From JBQKLI01 sp012798975 (GTDB lineage Bacteria; Bacillota; Clostridia; Tissierellales; Peptoniphilaceae), in contig NZ_JBQKLI010000008.1 in NCBI RefSeq assembly GCF_052116305.1, forward strand, positions 1 through 64,000: 64,000 nt of DNA, in the 5' to 3' direction. The notes below the pieces were generated by a model. It was not told where the DNA came from. It saw only the letters and a program-made list of their open reading frames with translations, and did no database searches. Within the stretch, counting starts at the first letter, position 1. The number at the start of each line of letters is the position of its first letter. This document shows positions 34,075-42,452 of this stretch, piece after piece. A program made the translations under genes and the position numbers.

Positions 34075-34420
34075 TTAAAAAAGAGTGAAAGAGTTAAAGA
34101 GTGGTAGAGTGGAGTAAAGGTAGAAAAGCGGGAATACCCCGCTTTCCTTTTTTAGATTATAAAACTAGTATTTTAGAAATTCGATATTTGGATTGGATAC
34201 TATAGTTGTTTTACAAATTTTGCTGGTGGGGTATTGTATATATTGAAATATAAGATATTTTGATCTTGAGTTCTCGAGCCTTGTTTTTCAGAAGCTACTA
34301 TTTTGATATTTGAATAAGGTCAAGAAAGGAGCACTTATACTACCAAAGAAACACGTTCCATGTTTCTTCAACAACTCCCCACTCCCCTCTATCACATTCC
34401 CCACTTTTTTTTAATAGCTT
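34075..34420 (+). repeat. MITE-like family A element, full-length copy
   Basis: Starts AAAAAAGAGTGAAAGAG, has the AAAGCGGG-AATA-CCCCGCTTT hairpin, the core GAAATTCGATATTTGG and ACTATAGTTGTTTTACAAAT, and ends AAAGAAACACGTTCCATG, TTTCTTC and CTCCCCACTCCCCTCTATCA. It aligns along its length with the reverse complement of 27130-27490. Confidence 0.7.
34122..34154 (+). terminator. Terminator downstream of bioY within repeat
   Basis: GAAAAGCGGG-AATA-CCCCGCTTTC then CTTTTTT. Confidence 0.8.
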
Positions 34421-34422
34421 TT

Positions 34423-35331
34423 TTATTTCACCGAACTCTCGATTTCTTTTAGCCGTTTTTCTATGGAACGGGAGGTGCTGATGATTCTTGAGATGGTGAA
34501 GTTGAATATTTTTTCGTAATCCTTGTCTTTGTCGTCGTAGCGCTGCTGGATATCCCGGTCAAGCAGTTCTTCGAGGGCTTTTTTGTTTTTATCCGTTAAA
34601 GGGACGATATGCTTTTTATCGATCAGCTGGGTAATTAGGCTGAAGAGGATATAGAACAAGGTATTGATTTCCCAGATTTCCGTTTCTTTAACTCTGTTTT
34701 GGATAAAGCGTTTATCTTCTTCTATGGTTAAAGTTTCGTTGGTAATCGAGTTTAGTTCTGCGATTAAAGGAGAAATATGCACATCTCCTTCTTTTTCCAA
34801 AAGTTCTCCTAGTTTTTTTATAAACTCTTGTAAAATACTTCGATAATATTCTACGAGTATGACTTCTCTTCTCGGAGGAAGGATCAGATAATTGATTAAA
34901 AATCCAGTAGCTACCCCTACAAAGGTATCGATGATCTTAGATACGGAAAAAAGAATATAAGCCTCGTGGCTTGCGGGATTAAAGAGCATTATCGATATCG
35001 TTACAATCCCGGCAGTGATAATGGACTCCTGCCATTTTAATAAAATAAAAAGCTGTACAAGAAGAACGATAGCAAGTCCGATAGCAAAACTGTTTGTAAA
35101 GCCTGCGAATTGAAAAAGGCAGGCTATAACAGCACCAAGCACTGTTGCAGTCATACGAAAAAGAGCTATTTTAAAGGAACTGGAGATAGAATCATTGACA
35201 GTCATCAAGGCGGAAATTCCGGATAGAAAAGGAGCTTCTAAATGAAAAAAATTGGCAATGGCCAGCGATACCGCCACAGCTAAACCTGTTTTCACAGTTC
35301 GTATACTGGGTCTATATATAGAAAATTTCAT
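34423..35331 (-). CDS. Aromatic acid exporter (ArAE/FUSC) family protein
   Basis: 302 residues. The N-terminal half has about five to six short hydrophobic segments beginning RPSIRTVKTGLAVAVSLAIA and FLSGISALMTVNDSISSS, the ArAE_1 pattern. From about 150 the protein is soluble and helical, starting at ILPPRREVILVEYYRS. Relatives export aromatic carboxylates or are uncharacterised membrane proteins. The start follows AGAAGGAGG. A long 5' leader with strong pairing potential lies upstream. A single gene; substrate unknown. Confidence 0.83.
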   Translation of the reverse strand: MKFSIYRPSIRTVKTGLAVAVSLAIANFFHLEAPFLSGISALMTVNDSISSSFKIALFRMTATVLGAVIACLFQFAGFTNSFAIGLAIVLLVQLFILLKWQESIITAGIVTISIMLFNPASHEAYILFSVSKIIDTFVGVATGFLINYLILPPRREVILVEYYRSILQEFIKKLGELLEKEGDVHISPLIAELNSITNETLTIEEDKRFIQNRVKETEIWEINTLFYILFSLITQLIDKKHIVPLTDKNKKALEELLDRDIQQRYDDKDKDYEKIFNFTISRIISTSRSIEKRLKEIESSVK

Positions 35332-35413
35332 GAATTTCCTCCTTCTCCTGATTTAATAAGATAATATATATAAAAGAAATGCCTTGGAAGTCCGATTAGA
35401 GCTGAGGATTCGA

Positions 35414-35484
35414 TAGATGTCGGCTTTTCTAAGCCGCATAGGGGTTCTGTCTCTTTTTCTAGCCATAGTAAGATGCGGCATCTA
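35414..35484 (-). other. Structured leader element upstream of the ArAE gene
   Basis: On the minus strand TAGATG and CATCTA enclose CCGCAT/ATGCGG and CGGCTT-AGAA-AAGCCG pairings. The last two share bases, so they can form alternatively. It matches no RNA class I recognise. Confidence 0.4.
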
Positions 35485-35537
35485 GCTGTTAAATCAGCCA
35501 ATTTGAGATTAGTAAATTCTGTTTTTTTCAAATAAAA

Positions 35538-35600
35538 AAACACGTTCTATGTTGCTTCATTAACTCCCCGCTCTCCTCTTTCACCCTTCCCATTTCTTCT
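35538..35600 (-). repeat. Family A repeat end fragment
   Basis: AACACGTTCTATGTTGCTTC, ATTAACTCCCCGCTCTCCTC and TTTCACCC match the right end of the full elements at 34.4 and 27.2 kb. The following 35600-35735 is AT-rich, with a TATAAT-like sequence at about 35705. Confidence 0.55.
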
Positions 35601-35738
35601 CAGCCGTTTTATATATCATAACAAAGGGTAGTTATTATTACAAAGAACCTTTCACCCAAGCTTTGTTCTTGAAAAATTCTGTTATACAATTAGAGAAAAT
35701 TATTATATAATATTTCTGCTATAAAAGGAAAAGCAGAG

Positions 35739-35783
35739 ATGTTTTCAGATGAGAAGTCCATGGGGCTGGATCTTTTGCCCTAA
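35739..35783 (+). CDS. Candidate leader peptide of the polyamine operon
   Basis: A 14-codon frame, MFSDEKSMGLDLLP, with an AAAAGGAA site at 35723-35730 and ATG nine bases later. It ends Leu-Leu-Pro-stop, so termination after proline could be slow. The 3' end of the frame overlaps the first arm of a stem (35769-35776) of the leader that precedes speD. It could be chance; homologues in related genomes would be needed. Confidence 0.4.
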   Translation: MFSDEKSMGLDLLP

Positions 35784-35890
35784 GTAAAGGAATAGTTTTA
35801 AATAAAAGATCGCTGTGTGCTGTTCTTGTAAGAGGATTTCTCGAGATATAGAAGAATTCTGCACAAGAGAGAGATCTCTTGTGCTTTTTT
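35769..35890 (+). promoter_or_regulatory. Attenuator-like leader of speD
   Basis: GATCTTTT (35769-35776) pairs with AAAAGATC (35804-35811). Downstream, TTCTTGT (35823-35829) can pair with ACAAGAG (35863-35869), which is part of the terminator stem at 35861-35884. Terminator and antiterminator are therefore mutually exclusive. Confidence 0.55.
35861..35890 (+). terminator. Intrinsic terminator in front of speD
   Basis: GCACAAGAGA-GAGA-TCTCTTGTGC, perfect 10-bp stem, then TTTTTT, ending 15 bases before the speD ATG. Confidence 0.85.
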
Positions 35891-35905
35891 AAATGGAGGA
35901 GATTT

Positions 35906-36652
35906 ATGGATAAATTAAAATTATACGGGTTTAACAATTTAACAAAATCTCTTAGTTTTAATATATACGATATTTGTTATGCGAAAACAGAGAAACAACG
36001 CCAGCAGTATGTGGAATATATTGATGAGGAATACAGTTCAGCTAGAATTACTGCGATTATAAAAAAAATAGTCGATATGATCGGTGCGGAAATACTGAAT
36101 GTATCCAGCCAAGACTATGACCCTCAGGGAGCCTCTGTAGCTGTGCTGATCGCGGAAAATAGAAGAAAGACCTCTGAAATACTAGCTCACTTGGATAAAA
36201 GCCATGTTACGGTACATACTTATCCCGAGTTTCATCCGGATAGTTCCATCGCGACGTTTAGAGTTGATATCGATGTAGCTACCTGCGGGGAGATTTCTCC
36301 TCTATCCACTCTAGATTATTTGATCGATTCTTTCGATTCGGATATTATAACGATGGATTATCGGGTAAGAGGATTTACAAGGAATCTGGAAGGGGAGAAG
36401 ATCTTTATAGATCACCCTATAGACTCTATCCAAGACTATATAGAAGAAGAAACTTTAAACCGCTATGAGGTCTATGATATTAATGTAGATCAAGCGAATC
36501 TTTTCCATACGAAGATGAAGCTAAAGGAAATTATATTAGAAGATTATCTTTTTCACTTGGAAGAAGAGCTGGATGAGGAAGAAAAAGAAGAGATTACAGA
36601 AAGTATCCGCCAAGAGATGATGGAGATCTTTCACGGCAAAAACTTATACTAG
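35906..36652 (+). CDS. speD: S-adenosylmethionine decarboxylase proenzyme
   Basis: 248 residues of the longer bacterial (class 1A, E. coli-like) pyruvoyl enzyme. The self-cleavage site is LDKSHVTVHTYPE, with S99 becoming the pyruvoyl group. TYPEFHPDSSIATFRVDID and CGEISPLSTLDYL follow. It makes decarboxylated SAM, the aminopropyl donor for SpeE. The ATG at 35906 follows TGGAGGAG; an in-frame TTG at 35879 lies inside the terminator stem and is rejected. First gene of the six-gene polyamine operon; speA starts 11 bp later. Confidence 0.94.
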   Translation: MDKLKLYGFNNLTKSLSFNIYDICYAKTEKQRQQYVEYIDEEYSSARITAIIKKIVDMIGAEILNVSSQDYDPQGASVAVLIAENRRKTSEILAHLDKSHVTVHTYPEFHPDSSIATFRVDIDVATCGEISPLSTLDYLIDSFDSDIITMDYRVRGFTRNLEGEKIFIDHPIDSIQDYIEEETLNRYEVYDINVDQANLFHTKMKLKEIILEDYLFHLEEELDEEEKEEITESIRQEMMEIFHGKNLY

Positions 36653-36663
36653 GATGTGATGAT

Positions 36664-38133
36664 ATGGATCAGAATAGAGCGCCTATTTACGAAGCTTTAG
36701 AAGAATTTAGAAACGAAAGAATTGTACCCTTTGACGTACCGGGGCATAAACGAGGCCGGGGAAACCAAGCCTTAAAAAACTTTCTGGGAGAACGATGTGT
36801 ATCTATAGATGTCAATTCTATGAAGCAGCTGGATAATCTCTGCCATCCTGTTTCCGTCATAAAAGAAGGAGCGGAGCTTGCAGCAGAAGCTTTCGGAGCA
36901 GACCATGCTTATTTTATGGTTGGGGGAGGCACTTCAGCAATACAGAGTATGATCTTTACAGTATGCAAAAGCGGCGACAAGATTATTCTTCCAAGAAACG
37001 TCCACAGAAGTGTTATCAACGCTCTTGTTCTCTGCGGGGCAAGACCTGTTTATATTAATACGGATATCGATGAGAGATTAGGGATTGCATTGGGTATGAA
37101 AGTAGAACAAATAGAAAGGGCGATAGAAGCTCACCCCGATGCAGTAGCGGTTCTTGTAAATAACCCGACCTATTATGGAATTTGTTCGGATCTAAAAGGG
37201 ATTGTAGAGCTTGCCCATAAAAACGGTATGTACTGCTTAGCCGACGAAGCACATGGGACTCATTTTTATTTCGGTGAAAATCTTCCTATAAGCGCCATGG
37301 AAGCAGGCTGCGATATGGCAGCTGTCAGTATGCATAAGTCGGGAGGAAGTCTTACCCAGTCTGCATTTTTGTTAGCGAAAAACACCATAAGCTCTGGATT
37401 TATTCATCAGATTATAAACCTTACACGAACGACAAGCGCCTCTTATCTTCTTTTATCCAGTCTGGATCTGTCTAGAAGAAATTTGGCCTTGGACGGAAAG
37501 AGAGCCTTTCAGAAAGTGAAAGAACTTGCAGACTATGCCAGAGAAGAGATAGCCCATATCGGAGGATATTATGCCTTTTCAAATGAACTTATAAACGGCT
37601 CCAGCATCTACGATTACGATCAGACGAAGCTGACGATTAATACCAAGGGTATCGGACTGACAGGCATCGAGGTCTATGATCTTTTAAGAGATGAATACGA
37701 CATCCAAATCGAGTTCGGAGATATGGGAAATATTTTAGCCTATATCGCCATAGGCGACCGGAATCGGGACGTGGAACGGCTGGTGGCTGCTTTAGCAGAG
37801 GTGAAAAGGAATTTTACGAAAAAAGAAGAGATTCACCACTATCATGAGAATGTAGAGCCAACAGTTTTAAAAACACCTCAGTTCGCCTTCTATGCTCCAA
37901 AGATTTCTCTGCCTATCGAAGAAACGGAAGGCAGAATCTGCAGCGAGTTTGTTATGTGCTATCCTCCAGGTATTCCGATTTTAGCCCCTGGTGAAGTTAT
38001 CACACGAGAGATACTCGATTATATAAAATATGCAAAAGAAAAAGGATCTCAAATAACGGGACCGGAAGATATCAATATTGAAAGACTGAATGTGCTAGAA
38101 GGGAGTGATAAAGATGGATTTATGGTTTTCTGA
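36664..38133 (+). CDS. speA: Arginine decarboxylase (fold type I, SpeA/Orn-Lys-Arg family)
   Basis: 489 residues, Bacillus SpeA-like length. The N-terminus has VPFDVPGHKRGRG, then MVGGGTSAIQSMIF, LADEAHGTHFYFGE with the PLP aspartate, and the Schiff-base lysine in SMHKSGGSLTQSAF (K225). The C-terminal part has CYPPGIPILAPGE. It converts arginine to agmatine, with SpeB in the same operon taking the next step; that context favours arginine over ornithine or lysine. Start after AGGATGTGAT. Confidence 0.92.
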   Translation: MDQNRAPIYEALEEFRNERIVPFDVPGHKRGRGNQALKNFLGERCVSIDVNSMKQLDNLCHPVSVIKEGAELAAEAFGADHAYFMVGGGTSAIQSMIFTVCKSGDKIILPRNVHRSVINALVLCGARPVYINTDIDERLGIALGMKVEQIERAIEAHPDAVAVLVNNPTYYGICSDLKGIVELAHKNGMYCLADEAHGTHFYFGENLPISAMEAGCDMAAVSMHKSGGSLTQSAFLLAKNTISSGFIHQIINLTRTTSASYLLLSSLDLSRRNLALDGKRAFQKVKELADYAREEIAHIGGYYAFSNELINGSSIYDYDQTKLTINTKGIGLTGIEVYDLLRDEYDIQIEFGDMGNILAYIAIGDRNRDVERLVAALAEVKRNFTKKEEIHHYHENVEPTVLKTPQFAFYAPKISLPIEETEGRICSEFVMCYPPGIPILAPGEVITREILDYIKYAKEKGSQITGPEDINIERLNVLEGSDKDGFMVF

Positions 38134-38965
38134 GATGCATACAGACAATGTAAAATTATCGATTCGAATTGACAAACAGCTATACTCAGGCCAAAGCGAT
38201 TTTCAAAGAATCGACGTTTTCGAATCCTATGATTTAGGGAAAGTTCTTGTATTAGACGGGTTTTTAATGTTTACAGAAAAAGATGAATTTATTTATCACG
38301 AAATGATGGTACATGTTCCTATGGCCGTTCATCCCGATGTAAAAAAGGTATTAGTAATCGGGGCTGGGGATGGGGGAGTTATCCGAGAGTTATCAGGGTA
38401 TAAGAATATAGAACGGATAGATTTAGTAGAAATAGATCCGATGGTAGTAGAAGTATGCAAAAAATATATTCCCCAGACAAGCTTAAAAATGGAGGATCCT
38501 CGAGTTCATATCTATTATGAAGACGGACTGCGCTTTACAAGAAGAAAGGATGATTACTATGATCTCATTATAGTAGACTCTACGGATCCTTTCGGACCGG
38601 GAGAAAGTCTTTTTACAAAAGAGTTTTACGGCAATTCCTATAAAGCCTTAAAAGAAGACGGTATTATGGTAAATCAGCATGAAAGCCCTTTCTATCCTCA
38701 GGACGCCTTAGCCTGTAAAAGAGCTCATAAACGGATTGTAGACAGTTTCCCTATAGCGAGAATCTATCAAGCCCACATACCGACGTATCCATCCGGGCAC
38801 TGGCTGTTTGGGTTTGCTTCGAAAACGTACCATCCATTAAAGGATCTAAACGAAGAACGATGGAACGAAAGAAAATTAGAGACGAAATATTACACCACAA
38901 AGCTTCACCTCGGAGCTTTTTATCTGCCAAAATATGTAGAGGAGATTATGAAAGATGTTGAATAA
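38114..38965 (+). CDS. speE: Spermidine synthase
   Basis: 283 residues. The N-terminal beta domain has YSGQSDFQRIDVFES and LVLDGFLMFTEKDEFIYHEMM. The Rossmann part has VLVIGAGDGGVIREL, LVEIDPMVV and IIVDSTDPFGPGESLFTKEFY, the dcSAM and putrescine sites. It transfers aminopropyl from decarboxylated SAM to putrescine. The ATG at 38114 follows AGGGAGTG and lies inside the end of speA (20-bp overlap), so translation is coupled. Confidence 0.94.
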   Translation: MDLWFSEMHTDNVKLSIRIDKQLYSGQSDFQRIDVFESYDLGKVLVLDGFLMFTEKDEFIYHEMMVHVPMAVHPDVKKVLVIGAGDGGVIRELSGYKNIERIDLVEIDPMVVEVCKKYIPQTSLKMEDPRVHIYYEDGLRFTRRKDDYYDLIIVDSTDPFGPGESLFTKEFYGNSYKALKEDGIMVNQHESPFYPQDALACKRAHKRIVDSFPIARIYQAHIPTYPSGHWLFGFASKTYHPLKDLNEERWNERKLETKYYTTKLHLGAFYLPKYVEEIMKDVE

Positions 38966-39806
38966 TAATGAAAAGTTTATCGGATGCGATAAACCCTACG
39001 AAGAAGCCGATATTGTCATTGTAGGAGCACCCTTCGATTCTACAACTTCCTTTAGACCAGGAGCAAGATTCGGTCCGAAAGCGATGCGATGTTTGTCTGA
39101 AGGGCTGGAAACATATAGTCCAGGACTTCATAGAGATTTGACAGAAGAAAATATCTTCGATGCAGGGGATATAGAACTTCCGATCGGAGATACGGAGAAG
39201 ACCCTTCGAAAAATAGAAGATACAATAACAAAAATTATTGCTGATGACAAGTTTCCGTTTCTCCTTGGGGGAGAACATTTAGTAAGTCTGGGAGCCGTAC
39301 GTGCTTTAGCGAAAAAACATCCTGATCTTCATATTATCCATTTCGATGCCCATGCGGATTTAAGAGATGAGTATCTAGGAGTAAAACTGTCTCACGCTTC
39401 TGTAATGAGAAGATGTTGGGATCTGCTGGGAGATGGGCGAATATACCAGTTTGGAATCCGCTCAGGAGACAGAGAAGAATTCGAGTGGTCTAAGGGACAC
39501 ACTGAATTAAAACTATTTAATTTCCAAGATTTAATCGAAATAGTAGAGAACCTCCGCGGATATCCGATCTATTTGACGATTGACTTGGATATCCTAGATC
39601 CTTCTGTACTGCCGGGAACAGGAACCCCGGAAGCAGGGGGAGTAGGATATGTGGAACTTTTAAGGGAAGTGCGGGAAGTGACCGGAAGATCAAATCTAGT
39701 AGGATGCGACATGGTAGAATTAGCTCCTGCCATCGACCCTTCCGATATGTCCACAATGGTAGCAGGGAAACTATTAAGAGAAATAATATTAAGCATAAGT
39801 TGTTAA
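38955..39806 (+). CDS. speB: Agmatinase (ureohydrolase)
   Basis: 283 residues. Binuclear manganese motifs: LGGEHLVSLG, IHFDAHADLRDEY and TIDLDILDPSVLPGTGTPEAGG. It hydrolyses agmatine to putrescine and urea, linking SpeA to the aminopropyl-transfer steps. It overlaps the speE end by 11 bp. Family and context agree; other ureohydrolases (arginase, formiminoglutamase) are less likely given the neighbours. Confidence 0.93.
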   Translation: MLNNNEKFIGCDKPYEEADIVIVGAPFDSTTSFRPGARFGPKAMRCLSEGLETYSPGLHRDLTEENIFDAGDIELPIGDTEKTLRKIEDTITKIIADDKFPFLLGGEHLVSLGAVRALAKKHPDLHIIHFDAHADLRDEYLGVKLSHASVMRRCWDLLGDGRIYQFGIRSGDREEFEWSKGHTELKLFNFQDLIEIVENLRGYPIYLTIDLDILDPSVLPGTGTPEAGGVGYVELLREVREVTGRSNLVGCDMVELAPAIDPSDMSTMVAGKLLREIILSISC

Positions 39807-39816
39807 GGAGTGAAAT

Positions 39817-41019
39817 ATGGGAAAAGTATTAGTAATCGGCGCCGGCGGAGTAGCTAGCGTAGCAATTCATAAAATCTGTCAAAATGACGAGTTTTTCACA
39901 GAAGTATGTATAGCCACAAGAACAAAGGCGAAAGCGGATGCAATTAAAGAAAAGCTTGAAGGGAAAACAAAAACTGTTATTACGACAGAAGAGGTTGATG
40001 CAGACAATGTAGAGGAGCTTGTTTCTCTAATCGAGAAAGTAAAACCGGAGGCGGTTCTTAACCTTGCTCTTCCGTATCAAGACTTGACGATAATGGACGC
40101 TTGTCTGGAAACAAAAACCCACTATATCGATACGGCAAACTATGAGCCGGAAGATACAGCAAAATTCGAATATAAATGGCAATGGGATTATATGGACCGC
40201 TATAAAGAAGCTGGTATAACAGGACTGTTAGGAAGCGGATTTGATCCGGGGGTTACTTCTGTATTTACAGCTTATGCTTTAAAACATTATTTTGATGAAA
40301 TACATTATATTGATATATTAGACTGCAACGCAGGCGACCACGGTTATCCTTTTGCTACAAATTTCAATCCTGAAATCAATATCCGAGAAGTCTCTGCGAA
40401 GGGTTCTTACTGGGAAAATGGAGAATGGGTAGAAACAGAACCTTTAGAAATCAAAAGAAAATATAATTTCCCTGAAATAGGAGAAAAAGGTATGTATCTC
40501 CTTCATCATGAAGAGTTGGAATCTCTAGGTCTTCATGTGCCGGGAATTAAGAGAATCCGTTTCTTTATGACCTTTGGAGAAAGCTATTTAACACATTTAA
40601 AATGTTTAGAAAATGTAGGGATGACTTCCATCGAACCGATTATGTTTGAAGGAAAAGAAATTATTCCGCTTCAATTTTTGACGGCTGTACTTCCGGATCC
40701 TTCTTCTTTAGGACCGAGAACTGTTGGCAAAACAAATATCGGATGTATCTTTCAGGGGGTAAAAGACGGTGAAGAAAAAACTCTTTATATTTATAATGTC
40801 TGCGATCATCAAGAAGCTTATGCGGAAGTAGGATCTCAAGCAGTATCCTACACAACAGGAGTTCCGGCTATGATCGGAACGATGCTTGTGATGAATGGAC
40901 AATGGGAAACACCCGGAGTCTATACCGTAGAAGAATTCGATCCGGATCCTTTTATGGACGCACTAAACAAATGGGGACTTCCATGGCAGATAGAAGAAAA
41001 TCCGGAGCTAGTGGATTAA
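39817..41019 (+). CDS. Carboxyspermidine/carboxynorspermidine dehydrogenase (saccharopine-dehydrogenase-like)
   Basis: 400 residues. Rossmann start KVLVIGAGGVASVAIHKICQ, then TRTKAKADAIKEKLEG, ETKTHYIDTANYEPED, GLLGSGFDPGVTSVFTAYAL and DCNAGDHGYPFATNFNPEIN, which match CASDH rather than lysine-pathway enzymes. It reductively condenses putrescine (or diaminopropane) with aspartate semialdehyde to give the carboxy-polyamine. RBS AAGGAGTG. It lies directly before its decarboxylase partner; both follow the SpeD/SpeE route in the same operon. Confidence 0.92.
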   Translation: MGKVLVIGAGGVASVAIHKICQNDEFFTEVCIATRTKAKADAIKEKLEGKTKTVITTEEVDADNVEELVSLIEKVKPEAVLNLALPYQDLTIMDACLETKTHYIDTANYEPEDTAKFEYKWQWDYMDRYKEAGITGLLGSGFDPGVTSVFTAYALKHYFDEIHYIDILDCNAGDHGYPFATNFNPEINIREVSAKGSYWENGEWVETEPLEIKRKYNFPEIGEKGMYLLHHEELESLGLHVPGIKRIRFFMTFGESYLTHLKCLENVGMTSIEPIMFEGKEIIPLQFLTAVLPDPSSLGPRTVGKTNIGCIFQGVKDGEEKTLYIYNVCDHQEAYAEVGSQAVSYTTGVPAMIGTMLVMNGQWETPGVYTVEEFDPDPFMDALNKWGLPWQIEENPELVD

Positions 41020-42143
41020 TGAAAACAACTAAAAGAAAGACTCCCTGCTATATAGTAGAGGAGTCTTTGCTGCGTAAAAATTTAGAAATATTAAAAGAAA
41101 TTATGGACACCACTGGCTGCCATATTCTTCTGGCACAAAAGGCTTTTTCTATGTATAGTCTTTATCCGCTTGTCGGCGAATATATCTCTGGAACAGCCTC
41201 CAGCGGATTATATGAAGCAAGGCTTGGCTATGAAGAAATGGGCAAAGAAAACCATACCTTTGCTCCTGCCTTTCAAGAAGAAGAGTTTCCAGATATTTTA
41301 AAATATTCCGACCATATTATTTTCAATTCTTTATCTCAGCTGGAAAAATTCGAAGAAGAAACAAAGAAAGCAGGCAAAAGCTTTGGAATCCGAATCAATC
41401 CCGAGTTTTCCACCCAAGAAGGCCCTGCGATCTATGACCCATGTGCGAAAGGATCAAGGCTTGGTATTCCTATTTCACAGATAGAGGAAGAAATATTAAA
41501 AAGAGTGGACGGGATTCATTTTCACACCCTCTGCGAGCAAGGTTCGGAACCTTTAAGGGATACTTTAAAGGTAGTGGAAGAGAAAATCGGAAAGTATTTC
41601 CATCATTTAAAGTGGATTAATCTAGGAGGCGGCCATCATATTACAAGAGAAGATTATAATCGGGACCTGTTAAAAGAGCTGATCTTTCATTTAAAAGAAT
41701 ACGGACTGGAAGTCTATTTGGAACCGGGAGAGGCTGTTGCATTAAATGCTGGAACGTTGGAAACAACGGTTCTAGATATTATCGACGGAGAACCGAAGAT
41801 CGGAATTCTCGATACCTCTGCCGCCTGTCATATGCCAGATGTACTGGAGATGCCCTACAGACCTCCATTGAAAGACTCGGGAGTTTTAGGGGAGAAAAAG
41901 TACAGCTATCGTTTCGGCGGACCGACTTGCCTTGCAGGAGACATCATCGGGGAATACTCCTTTGATAAGGAACTAAAATCAGGAGATATCTTGAGCTTTC
42001 AAGACATGGCGATTTATACCATGGTAAAAAACAACACCTTCAACGGAATGCCCCTTCCTTCAATATATTACAAAAGAGAAACCGGCGAACTGGAAAAGGT
42101 GAAAGAATTTGGATACGAGGACTTTAAAGAAAGACTTTCGTAA
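41019..42143 (+). CDS. nspC: Carboxynorspermidine/carboxyspermidine decarboxylase
   Basis: 374 residues of the fold-type-III (alanine-racemase-like) decarboxylases. PLP lysine in HILLAQKAFSMYSLYP, then NPEFSTQEGPAIYDPCAKGSRLG (in parts), HFHTLCEQGSEPL, WINLGGGHHITREDY, LEPGEAVALNAG and the cross-subunit cysteine in GPTCLAGDIIGEY. It removes the carboxyl group from carboxyspermidine to give spermidine. The ATG overlaps the dehydrogenase stop (TAATG). Last gene of the operon, followed by a terminator. Confidence 0.93.
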   Translation: MKTTKRKTPCYIVEESLLRKNLEILKEIMDTTGCHILLAQKAFSMYSLYPLVGEYISGTASSGLYEARLGYEEMGKENHTFAPAFQEEEFPDILKYSDHIIFNSLSQLEKFEEETKKAGKSFGIRINPEFSTQEGPAIYDPCAKGSRLGIPISQIEEEILKRVDGIHFHTLCEQGSEPLRDTLKVVEEKIGKYFHHLKWINLGGGHHITREDYNRDLLKELIFHLKEYGLEVYLEPGEAVALNAGTLETTVLDIIDGEPKIGILDTSAACHMPDVLEMPYRPPLKDSGVLGEKKYSYRFGGPTCLAGDIIGEYSFDKELKSGDILSFQDMAIYTMVKNNTFNGMPLPSIYYKRETGELEKVKEFGYEDFKERLS

Positions 42144-42171
42144 AAGGTAGAGCGCTAGAGTGAAGTTGCAA

Positions 42172-42203
42172 TAGGAAAGTGGGAAAGATCCACTTTCCTT
42201 TTA
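42172..42203 (+). terminator. Terminator of the polyamine operon
   Basis: GGAAAGTGG-GAAAGAT-CCACTTTCC perfect 9-bp stem, then TTTTATT. Confidence 0.85.
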
Positions 42204-42231
42204 TTATATTAAGGAAGCATGTAGTCAGTTG

Positions 42232-42280
42232 GGATCGTTAAAGCGGATGCTTTCTAACGGACCTACCGTCAGAAAGATCC
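42232..42280. other. Compact three-way-junction-like sequence
   Basis: GGATC (42232-42236) and GATCC (42276-42280) enclose two hairpins: AAAGC-GGAT-GCTTT and ACGG-ACCTA-CCGT. It lies between a family A-like left part (GAGTGAAGTTG, 42160) and right end (42321-42349). Unknown function. Confidence 0.4.
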
Positions 42281-42320
42281 TGCCTTTTACACTAAAGCAG
42301 ATAATAAATGCTTTATTTAT

Positions 42321-42349
42321 TTTCCTCCCCTCTATCACACTCCACACTT
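42321..42349 (-). repeat. Family A repeat end
   Basis: TTTCCTCCCCTCTATCACAC then TCCACACTT matches the right ends at 34.4 and 0.54 kb. Confidence 0.5.
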
Positions 42350-42452
42350 AAAAAACGCTTAATCTTTTAACAGCTTTATCTGTAAGAACAGAGTTCAAAT
42401 GTTACAAAACCCGTTATAAATATATGTTACTATTACTATAGAGGTGAAGGAT

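Noticed and set aside
35328..35543. Open frame upstream of the ArAE gene on the minus strand
   Set aside because: It covers repeat end sequence and the structured leader, has no ribosome binding site and a non-protein-like composition.
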